Shown one piece after another: positions 55,088-62,988 of a stretch of 64,000 bases of DNA. Source of the DNA: Dyadobacter fanqingshengii (GTDB lineage Bacteria > Bacteroidota > Bacteroidia > Cytophagales > Spirosomataceae). Where the stretch lies: positions 2,852,001 through 2,916,000 of the forward strand of contig NZ_CP098806.1 of assembly GCF_023822005.2 (NCBI RefSeq), read 5' to 3'. The notes under the pieces are model-generated. The model was not told where the DNA came from. It worked only from the letters and a program-made list of their open reading frames with translations, and did not search any database. Each line of letters opens with the position of its first letter. Positions within the stretch are counted from its first letter, which is position 1. Both the position numbers and the translations under genes were made by a program.

Positions 55088-55480
55088 ATTGGTTGAAGTG
55101 TCGTTTATGTCTTTATCAGTACACAGGAAAATTACCGTCTTACCGTGAGTTCCCCCGGACACATCTGTGACTAGGTAATTAAGCCCATTGTAGTAGATGG
55201 GCCTGGAAAAATCTAATAGGGCAGATCCAGCTCGGTAAGCTCGAATTTTTTCAAAGATAAAACACTTCCCGCCTGCTTGGTGCGTTTCGAGCTTGTGGCG
55301 ACGATACCATCGTCCCAGGTCATATACAAGCTGACGCCAGCAACAGAAGGAGCGTCCGTCGGGATCCCGGTCTTCACACCATGCCAAAAACGGATGTCGT
55401 TTATTACAAAACAGTGAAAAACGACCTGCCTGTCATAGATATGCTTAGTCAGTTGGCTTAAGAGCATCCGACGAGAGGGT
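55088..55480 (-). pseudogene. degenerate phage-like ORF remnant
   Basis: Two overlapping minus-strand frames together look protein-like: FHCFVINDIRFWHGVKTG, SVAGVSLYMTWDDGIVATSS, KFELTELDLP, then SRPIYYNGLNYLVTDVSGG and KTVIFLCTDKD. One frameshift near 55220-55250 joins them. The style (short beta strands, YYNGLNYLV) resembles a prophage tail protein and would match the tape-measure remnant nearby on the same strand, but I cannot name the family. Confidence 0.35.
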
Positions 55481-55489
55481 TTGATTGGC

Positions 55490-56173
55490 ACTAAGGTAAT
55501 TTGAAAAATAGAGGCCTACCATGGAATCGCATACGGGTGCTCCGAACTTATCAAAGTATGGATCTCAAATTAAGGCGTAAGCGAAAAAGACGCATTCTGA
55601 AAAGGCTGAGACAGCCTTAATTAAGGCGAAGGCTTTGAATGGAAACCTGGAGTATGGATTTTGCCAGTAATGCTCTTAGTTCTGGCCGACGTGTGCGAAC
55701 ATTAATAGTCATGGATGACGCTAGCAGAGAAGCACTGCAGCGCATCCGGACTACTACCATTGTGCCGTTAAGGTCATACAAATCTTTCAGCAGTTGGAAT
55801 GTGAACGAGAGTTGCTACTATCAATAAGAACCGACAATGGCCCTCGCGGCCGTCCGAGTTCATAAGTAAGAAACTGGCTAAATGGTGCGAAGAAAAGCAG
55901 ATTGAGCAAAAATTCATCCAGCCGGGAAAGCCAATGCATAATGGTTACAATGAAAGATTAAACAGAACCTACCGCGAAGACGTCTTGGATGCTTACTTCT
56001 TTGATTCTCTGGAACAGCTGCGCATTTCGTCAGATAAATGGCTTGATAATTTCAACAGCAAACATCCGCACAGGTCAATGAAAGGATTAACTCCAAATCA
56101 AAAGCGCACACTGCTGAAAAACAGTGCCATGAAAAATGAAGAATTAACTATTGAAATCAACAACCGAGTCTAA
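55490..56173 (+). pseudogene. second IS3-family orfB transposase remnant
   Basis: Across frames the plus strand reads LKNRGLPWNRIRVLRTYQSM, DLKLRRKRKRRILKRL, WSMDFASNALSSGRRVRT, VIQIFQQLECERELLLSIRT, DNGP, then EFISKKLAKWCEEKQIEQ, FIQPGKPMHNGYNERLNRTY and HRSMKGLTPNQK. Single-base losses and gains and an 11-nt GC-rich insertion (55845-55855) exactly after DNGP break it. The right end of the element is probably at 56205 (GGGAAGCCGACA, matching the TGT..GCTTCCC end of the other IS3). OrfA is missing. Confidence 0.85.
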
Positions 56174-56430
56174 ATCACAGCCCCTCTAAAAATGGGAAGC
56201 CGACAATAACAGTGATACCTTCGGCTGAGTGAGAGGCAAACTATTCAACATTATTTGGCATATAATCAAATCACTGGGAATAGAATGTGTAAAAAATCCA
56301 AGTAACTTTCTATTTACTCCAAAACATACTGCTCGCAAATCCTGACGCAGGTTTGTGTTCTTATCTTTTGGAAAGTTATGAAGTATTTTGAGGCAGTTAT
56401 ACTGTATTTTAGATAGCTATTATAATATTT
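56174..56430. other. IS3 right end and gene-free spacer
   Basis: Contains the probable right inverted repeat of the IS3 remnant near 56181-56205. The remainder, to the end of the TPR gene, is AT-rich without features. Confidence 0.45.
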
Positions 56431-58107
56431 CTATTTCGACTGCATAATCTCGATATCTCCAATTCTTTTCTTTAAAAAATTAATATTAGAATAATCACAT
56501 ATTTTTAAAGCCCTTTGCAAATAATCCTTTGCGGCGTCATATCGCTTCGAAGATTCCAATATTTTGCTCATAATAACTAATGCTTCATAATTATCTGAAT
56601 CATATGTAATAGATTTAATCAAATCATTTAACATAGATTCCGAAAAATCATTAAGAGAATATTTTGATAAAAATCTATAAAAATAGGCAACAGGATTTAA
56701 TGAATCTATGCTAATAACATTATTACAATCAACTAATACTTTATCATAATTTGAAAGCTGAAAATTCGATTTCATTCTAATAATATATTGAAATACATTT
56801 ACGCTGTCATGAGTAATCACGCTATTTATAATTTTTAGACTTTCAGAGTAATTGCCATTATTTAATAAGGTGTTTGCCTCAGTTCTGTCGATTAATAAAT
56901 CATATTTTGATATTCTACTAATTTTTTTTGACTGTGTTTTTTGTAAATTATTCATATTCTTTAAACTCCACGAATAAGTTCTATCATAAAGCTTATTTTT
57001 TTTTACATTATGAATGCCAACAAATTTATTAAAATTTTTTATTGCCATATCATTGAATCCAATCTTACTCCATAAGACTGCTTGAAATAAATATGAACTA
57101 TAATCGGAGGGTCTGTTTAGCAGATGAGTGTATGTATGGTTCAGAGCAAATATAATAACTGGAATATCTTCTCTCTCGGTATTAGATTCAGTAATAATTT
57201 TGGACAAACTAATTGTGTCTCCTGAATAAATATTTATCGCATCATTAAGAAATGAAAAAACAGTTGAAATTTGATCCGCGGCAATACTAAATTTTCGTGA
57301 TTTAAATTTAGTATATATATCTTCACTTATATTGGATTGAAAAAAATTGCTATTATCTATTTTATGAAAGTTATTTATAAAAAAAGCAATCTGTTTTTTT
57401 GCATCCGTAAACGCTCCTTTATCAACTAAGCAAAGAGCTTTATTCAAATTGGCTGTTTCATTCAATGCACTAATATTCAAAGCTCTGTCAGAAAAATAAA
57501 GACTAGAGTCTAAGTCACCAATACTGTAGTAAATATAAGACAGGGATTTCAAAGCCCAAATATTTTGTGGAAACCTCTCTTCTACTTGTCTAATAAGAGG
57601 TTTAGATTTTTCAAAATTTCTCAATTCCAAGTAAGACTTACCAATCCGGTAAATATATTCATATTGATCTTCCAAGGGCTTGCTTTTTTTATATTCATCT
57701 AATAAATAAATGGTGCTTAAATTTGCGGATTTGATAGACTCCTCCAATGATAAATTTTCAAATTGCATTGTCTGTAATATTTTGTTAGCATTCTCCTTTT
57801 CAACTATCGCTTTTCTTTCATTAATGTTTGCTAACTCTTTTAATTTTTCAGCTACTTTTTTTTGGCTGATTGCCTCATTTTTTTCATTTTCAATAGATTC
57901 AAAAAGTAAATTAACTTTTCTATCAATTTCTATCGATTTCGAAGGAGAGCATAATCTTGCAGCATTATATTTATTTAATGCTTGTCTATACTGTTTTTGC
58001 TGATAAAAAATATCCCCACCTTTTATCAGACTCGCATAATTAAGACAATCTTGGCAATAGCCAGGTATGGATATAATTCCAAATAAATATAATACTAAAT
58101 GTTTCAT
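56431..58107 (-). CDS. exported TPR-repeat protein
   Basis: A 558-aa protein with a signal peptide (MKHLVLYLFGIISIPGYCQD). TPR units follow: GGDIFYQQKQYRQALNKYNAA, then a coiled-coil stretch (NEAISQKKVAEKLKELANINERKA), then many TPRs (YIYRIGKSYLELRNFEKSKPL, YIYYSIGDLDSSLYFSDRAL, and others to the C-terminus). It lies 68 nt after the nSTAND gene on the same strand, so it may supply the repeat sensor that STAND proteins usually carry themselves. It is far more AT-rich than the two upstream genes, so it may have joined the cluster separately. Function otherwise unknown. Confidence 0.75.
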   Translation of the reverse strand: MKHLVLYLFGIISIPGYCQDCLNYASLIKGGDIFYQQKQYRQALNKYNAARLCSPSKSIEIDRKVNLLFESIENEKNEAISQKKVAEKLKELANINERKAIVEKENANKILQTMQFENLSLEESIKSANLSTIYLLDEYKKSKPLEDQYEYIYRIGKSYLELRNFEKSKPLIRQVEERFPQNIWALKSLSYIYYSIGDLDSSLYFSDRALNISALNETANLNKALCLVDKGAFTDAKKQIAFFINNFHKIDNSNFFQSNISEDIYTKFKSRKFSIAADQISTVFSFLNDAINIYSGDTISLSKIITESNTEREDIPVIIFALNHTYTHLLNRPSDYSSYLFQAVLWSKIGFNDMAIKNFNKFVGIHNVKKNKLYDRTYSWSLKNMNNLQKTQSKKISRISKYDLLIDRTEANTLLNNGNYSESLKIINSVITHDSVNVFQYIIRMKSNFQLSNYDKVLVDCNNVISIDSLNPVAYFYRFLSKYSLNDFSESMLNDLIKSITYDSDNYEALVIMSKILESSKRYDAAKDYLQRALKICDYSNINFLKKRIGDIEIMQSK

Positions 58108-58175
58108 GTAGTTTTAATTTATATTTTCGCATTAATCTGTTGCTTTGACAATTCTTTTGGAGCAGATTGCATCTT

Positions 58176-59939
58176 TCATTTAGCCAATTTTTGGCGACAG
58201 GTAGCAATTCTGGTACCTAAGTTGGCTTTCAAAGTCAATAAATCCAATTCCGAGACGGCTGTGGCGGGAGCTCTATTTCGTATAATGGTTGCTATACGTT
58301 GAGTTTGTATATCGCTCACCAAAGAGTCTGCAGTCTGATATGCCCGCATCGCTAAGTCGTATTCATCGTATTCCTCGTAGCGTTGCCCAGTTTCCTGCAA
58401 AGCTCTAACTTTCTGTAAATTTACCTGATCTAAGGCTATTGAAAGATACTGTGCGTTTTCAGTAGCGTACTGGGTGGCACGCTGGCTTTGAAACCAAAAA
58501 TAACCTGCTGCCCCGGCAATCGCAACTGCCGCGAGTGCAAAGGCAAGTGCTAGGCGGCTGCGGAACACCGCCCTATCCGTCAGTTTCTGTAAGGTTTCGG
58601 CCCGTTTTTGCTCCTCGGCTAGGTCTTGCTCGAGTTGCTTTTTTCGGGCGCTTTCTAGTTTTTCGCGAGCTTTCCGTTGGGCCTCCGCTTGTTCGGCGCG
58701 CCGTGCGACGGCTACTTCCCCAATAGGTTCCACAAGAGTATCGTGGCTGATTTCGTAGAGCAACCGCCCGGCGGCATCGCTTTCTTTGCGCAGTAAATAG
58801 GTTTGCTCCAGTATCTGCAACAGGGTGGGGGCAATACCTAAGCGACTTTGAATGGTGCTGTCTGTCAGGGTATTTCGTCGGCCATTTTCGATCAATTCAT
58901 CCTCGATCAGTTGCTGAGTTTTGGCGCGTTCGTCGGGGGCGAGCCGAGCCAGCACTTCCTCGTAGTGCTTCCTAAAAATTTCGGACACCGGCCCCAGATT
59001 GTCCAAATCAATGTGGGTCTCCCCTCGGTCGATCACCAACTTTTCCTCCACACGGCGGCACACGATTTGCAGGGTGGATGCTTCAATTTTTTTGTCTTTT
59101 GGGTTCGAGATGCCTTTCAGAATTGCCGCCATGCCCTCGTCGGCGTAGGTAAAGGCCGCACTGGCAAAGCCCATTGTTTGCTGCGATAGCCGGGCGGGTT
59201 GGGCAATCGCCCGTTGGGCTTCCTCTGGCGACAAGGCATCCAGTTCATAACAATGCTGCAAAATAGTTGGATGGCGGTCGGTAAGCGTGTTCAACAACGA
59301 TAACCGATCCGAACGCACCGAAAACACTACCTTGATGTCGGGTTTCTGATAAAGAAAATCCTGGATGCGGTCGTCAAGACGATCCGCTTCGTCCATCGAC
59401 ATCATGCGTTGCCGGAAAGACAGCGGAATAGTTGGGTACAGCATTTGCGCCAACTGCTCCGAAAAGTCGCTGACCTGGTCCTTTGGATAGGTAAAAAGCT
59501 CTTCGAACTGATCGAAAAACAGGATAAACTCTGTCCGCTGCTGCTGCCATTGGTAGGTTTTGAGCCAGTACCAAAATGACTCCTCCTGCGGCAGCAACGC
59601 GTCCAGCGGGGAGGGGGCATTTTGCAGCCCGGAACTCAGCCGCCGCTGCACGGTTTCGGCGGGCGAAAGGATTTCGGATTCCTCCTTCTCCGAGTAGTTT
59701 TTGAACCGAATCGGGAAATAGACGGCGCGGGTGTCGGATTGCAAGCGGGGGATGATGCCCGCGTTGATAAGCGAACTCTTGCCATAGCCGCTTTTGCCGT
59801 ACAGCACCACGGTTTGCTTGACAAAAATCAGACTGAACAAATTCTCGATGTCCTGGTCGCGGCCAAAAAACAAGTCCTTTTCCTCGATTGTGAACGGCTT
59901 TACGCCGGGGTAGCGGTAGCAGGGCGTGGATGATTCCAT
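58176..59939 (-). CDS. nSTAND1-like NTPase with C-terminal membrane anchor
   Basis: About 587 aa from the ATG at 59939 (the open frame includes a TTG nine bases earlier that overlaps the upstream stop). YPGVKPFTIEEKDLFFGRD and Walker A GKSGYGKSS (about 48-56), Walker B FILFFDQFEELF and sensor VVFSVRSDRL define a novel-STAND family 1 NTPase. A charged coiled coil (QRKAREKLESARKKQLEQDL) precedes one transmembrane helix (about 467-487, LALAFALAAVAIAGAAGYFWF) and a short TPR-like tail (EEYDEYDLAMRAYQTADS). Such proteins act as switch-like sensors in defence. It follows the SIR2-TIR gene without a gap. Confidence 0.9.
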   Translation of the reverse strand: MESSTPCYRYPGVKPFTIEEKDLFFGRDQDIENLFSLIFVKQTVVLYGKSGYGKSSLINAGIIPRLQSDTRAVYFPIRFKNYSEKEESEILSPAETVQRRLSSGLQNAPSPLDALLPQEESFWYWLKTYQWQQQRTEFILFFDQFEELFTYPKDQVSDFSEQLAQMLYPTIPLSFRQRMMSMDEADRLDDRIQDFLYQKPDIKVVFSVRSDRLSLLNTLTDRHPTILQHCYELDALSPEEAQRAIAQPARLSQQTMGFASAAFTYADEGMAAILKGISNPKDKKIEASTLQIVCRRVEEKLVIDRGETHIDLDNLGPVSEIFRKHYEEVLARLAPDERAKTQQLIEDELIENGRRNTLTDSTIQSRLGIAPTLLQILEQTYLLRKESDAAGRLLYEISHDTLVEPIGEVAVARRAEQAEAQRKAREKLESARKKQLEQDLAEEQKRAETLQKLTDRAVFRSRLALAFALAAVAIAGAAGYFWFQSQRATQYATENAQYLSIALDQVNLQKVRALQETGQRYEEYDEYDLAMRAYQTADSLVSDIQTQRIATIIRNRAPATAVSELDLLTLKANLGTRIATCRQKLAK

Positions 59940-59944
59940 AAGAC

Positions 59945-61348
59945 TCAACGGTTAGCTAAAATGGTGGCAACGACCTGCCGAACGCCCGTGCCCCAATCGT
60001 CCGGCAGCAGCGAAATGGCTTTCCGGCCCTTGATTTCTGCAATGAGTTCAGGTAGATTCTTGCCAAATTCGCGCCAGAGCTCCTCTTCTTCCGTCAGATC
60101 ACGCGCTGAATCAAAGAGATCTTTCTGTTTCCGTTCACTAATTAGCCGGTTAATCGTCAGAAGTTTGGCTCGTACCAGAGTCTCACCCACTTCGACCACC
60201 CCGGTTTCATCAAACCGCTTGTCCAGAAAACATGGCACCAACTGAATGTCTTTCTGAATGCTGTACATCACTTCCTTCCCCACCCAAGGGGACTGCATAC
60301 TGTGTTCTGAAATGAGGGCGACCACCGCATCCACATCCAGTACCCGCGTCATAAAACGGCGGATTTTTTCACCAACGGGCATGACTGCTTCATCCATGAT
60401 TATCTCGATTTCAGCGGCTTGCAGGGCAGCAGCCAGTCGTCGGGCCTTCGTGGCGTCGGTGTGGCTGTACGAGACAAATACCGTGGCCAGGGTCGGTTTA
60501 GGCGGGTTTATTAGCAGTTCCCGCGCCTGGAGACGGTCGTAGAGTTCATTCAGAAAATCCAGCGGCTCGATGGTCTTGAAGTCCAATTGCAACCGCCGGG
60601 CAATGAATGTGCGGACGTCGTTGCTCTGCTCTTTTTTTAGAATGGTATACTTCGAAATAGTACCACTAGCCGATACTTGCGGCAGAAGAACACGTAGCAT
60701 TACTTGCAGGTACCATTTCTCAAAATGAACTCCTAAAAATATAAAACTCTTCGCTTCTTTCAGCGTTTTTTCAAGTTGCACCGGGAGGGATCTAGCCCCA
60801 AGAATCCCTTTTAAATAATCGAAAAGATGATCAAAAGTAATAACCGTTTCATACGATTCTGTGGAGCCAATGATATTATATATCAAGGGGTTGTCCTGAG
60901 TCGGCTTACTCACCGCATTGGGTGGATTGATAGGGGGGTAATAGCTGAACTCATGCGCCCGGTTCATTTTTTCGAAAGTTGCCCGTAAACGATCATCGGG
61001 CAACAAAGAGATGATGGTGTGAAAAGGCATCTGCGCGATTTTGGCAAAGGGTGCGTCAAATTCGGTGCGTCGCTTGTAAAACTCCCGGTAAAACATTAAG
61101 AGTGAGGTGTCTCCTTTGCCGGGTTGAAGTTGAAGCAACTCTTCGTGTTCAAATATAAAACCTGGATCGAGGTCAACTTCTCCCTGGGTTTCGGAATCGA
61201 GTTTAAGATCCCGAACTAATTTTTGAAACAGGGTCTTGGAGTCATCAAAGGAAACCAAATCAGGCCCAACCACTAGGATGCACTTTCCAATGCGGATTTC
61301 TTCCAAAAGGATATTCCATTTAAAGTCATCAATCCAGTTGTTGTCCAT
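59945..61348 (-). CDS. SIR2-like domain fused to TIR domain (putative NAD-consuming effector)
   Basis: About 467 aa from the ATG at 61348 (upstream frame uses TTG). The N-terminal ~270 residues look like a divergent SIR2-type domain: GKCILVVGPDL, a central FDHLFDYL and FIFLGVHFEKWYLQVMLRVL. The C-terminus from about 287 is a TIR domain: TVFVSYSHTDATKARRLAAAL, IMDEAVMPVGEKI, VVALISEHSMQSPWVGKEV with Glu about 359 in the position of the catalytic TIR glutamate. Both domain types can hydrolyse NAD in phage defence. It is the first gene of a cluster with an nSTAND NTPase and a TPR protein. Catalytic activity is inferred, since the SIR2 part is divergent. Confidence 0.82.
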   Translation of the reverse strand: MDNNWIDDFKWNILLEEIRIGKCILVVGPDLVSFDDSKTLFQKLVRDLKLDSETQGEVDLDPGFIFEHEELLQLQPGKGDTSLLMFYREFYKRRTEFDAPFAKIAQMPFHTIISLLPDDRLRATFEKMNRAHEFSYYPPINPPNAVSKPTQDNPLIYNIIGSTESYETVITFDHLFDYLKGILGARSLPVQLEKTLKEAKSFIFLGVHFEKWYLQVMLRVLLPQVSASGTISKYTILKKEQSNDVRTFIARRLQLDFKTIEPLDFLNELYDRLQARELLINPPKPTLATVFVSYSHTDATKARRLAAALQAAEIEIIMDEAVMPVGEKIRRFMTRVLDVDAVVALISEHSMQSPWVGKEVMYSIQKDIQLVPCFLDKRFDETGVVEVGETLVRAKLLTINRLISERKQKDLFDSARDLTEEEELWREFGKNLPELIAEIKGRKAISLLPDDWGTGVRQVVATILANR

Positions 61349-61985
61349 GTGGTGAGGTGGTTGGGCGTCAAGCAATTAGGGTTTCGGTGTTGTTATAAGG
61401 CAAATTGGGTCTAATATACCCCTGCCCGCGCTACAAATCAAATGACCGCGCATTATAAACAGCATTTCTTTCCACTTTTGTTTGGCTTTCAGAATTCCCA
61501 AGCTTTCCAGTGGAAAAACTATCATGCACACATTTGAGGGCAATTTGTACATGACTTTGCGTTCATGTGCATCTCTTGTGCATGAGTGATGGATACTTCA
61601 CGAAAATGTTCCTCCCTCACTTCACCGGCAAGTGTGGCTTCCGAACTTAAACTGCATGTTCATATAACGATACGTTAATTAATATTATCAGATTCCATTA
61701 GCTGGACATTAAAAGTGAACTCATTTATCTCAATCCCCAAGCCTTTTCTATGCTTGACGTAAAGTACCTTTTCAAGCACATTTTCCACCGCCTCATTAGA
61801 AGACCACTCACACTGCATAGGTATCCCGAAAAAGGAAATACAACAACAAATGGCTGTCTGAAAAAAGGGGTACATACAGTTCCATCTTCCTTTTTTAAGT
61901 TTTCTAAAATAGAACCTTTGTAAAAATATACTTTATTACTAATTTTTAACCCAACTATCATATATACACTGTCATATATAAACAG
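61349..61985. other. intergenic region between divergent SIR2-TIR and TIR-SspB genes
   Basis: About 640 nt serving as the divergent promoter region. A minus-strand frame at 61675-61875 (66 codons, ending KGLGIEINEFTFNVQLMESDN) looks partly protein-like. Together with a second frame it could be a small frameshifted gene, but I cannot assign it and do not call it as a CDS. Confidence 0.4.
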
Positions 61986-62795
61986 ATGAGCAACGTTTTC
62001 ATAAGTTATGCAAGAGAAGACCATTGGCATGCGCAGAAATTATATATGGATCTCAGGGTCGCCGATATTGATTGTTGGATTGATACGAAATGCTTGTTGC
62101 CCGGAATGAACTGGGACAATACGATACAAAATGTCATCCGCAACTGCAAATATTTCATTTTCTTCATTTCCGAACATTCCAATTTAAATAAACGCTATCT
62201 GATGCGTGAATTAGAATTGGCCCTGGAGGTGCAAGCAACATTACCGGTCGACAGGGTTTTTATAATCCCAATTCGTTTAGTTAATGTCGCGCCTTCGAAA
62301 TCCGAATTAGAAAAATACAATTACATTGATTTTTTCAGCTCCTATGACAAAGGTCTGGGGCGTATTCTAACGGTTCTTGAAGATGCAGCAAAAGATCCCT
62401 TAGTTATTCGGGGTGGGAACGTTAATGTGGGCAGACGAGCAGCTATTGACTTCGAACCATTTGAGGATGTGGGAGGGTTCATCCGCGACGTCTTGAGAAG
62501 CTATCCGATTTCCTCTGCATTTATTAATCCACAACACGGATTGTACTTTACTTTTTATACCAGACATGAACAGGTCATCATGCCTGACTACCTTAGGGAA
62601 AAATATCCCGACAAAATGACATTGGTGCTTCAATATTCTTACGATGCGTTTATGCTGTACCATCACCATCTAACAATTGAATTGTTATTTGATGGTAAAA
62701 CCGAGGATCTAACAATTCCTTACGATTCTATTTTCCAATTGGTTTCGACGATGGGATTTAGAATAGTCAGGGTAGATGAGAAAACAGTTGCATAG
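61986..62795 (+). CDS. TIR-domain protein fused to an SspB-like (ClpXP adaptor) domain
   Basis: A 269-aa protein. The TIR domain fills residues 1-130: MSNVFISYAREDHWHAQKLY, CWIDTKCLLPGMNWD, FIFFISEHS, and RELELAL with Glu75 at the catalytic position. A basic linker (NVNVGRRAAI) leads to a second domain at about 160-258: GLYFTFYTRHEQVIMPDYL, REKYPDKMTLVLQYSYDAF, DGKTEDLTIPYDSI and MGF. This pattern (FYxxFxT, P-x-YL-x-x-KYP-x-x-MTLVLQ, EDLTIPYDSI) matches the SspB family, which delivers tagged proteins to ClpXP. TIR-SspB is not an arrangement I know. It lies divergent to the SIR2-TIR cluster and upstream of a SLOG-like gene. Confidence 0.8.
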   Translation: MSNVFISYAREDHWHAQKLYMDLRVADIDCWIDTKCLLPGMNWDNTIQNVIRNCKYFIFFISEHSNLNKRYLMRELELALEVQATLPVDRVFIIPIRLVNVAPSKSELEKYNYIDFFSSYDKGLGRILTVLEDAAKDPLVIRGGNVNVGRRAAIDFEPFEDVGGFIRDVLRSYPISSAFINPQHGLYFTFYTRHEQVIMPDYLREKYPDKMTLVLQYSYDAFMLYHHHLTIELLFDGKTEDLTIPYDSIFQLVSTMGFRIVRVDEKTVA

Positions 62796-62988
62796 GTGTT
62801 AATATTTGGGAAAGGCTCAGCATAATTCTTCACCATTCACCCAATTTGCTCGAAAAATATAGCTCATTTTAAACTATTTCACCCCAACAATACCAAATAA
62901 AACTGGGTATAATCCTAATTAACGTTTGCTGTTTATTCGAGTCTATTCACTTCGCTCGAGTTCATCTATTAAACATATCAACTTTGTC

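Noticed and set aside
61675..62030. Minus-strand frames overlapping the TIR-SspB start as a small gene
   Set aside because: They need a frameshift to join, overlap the start of a well-supported gene and match no family I recognise.
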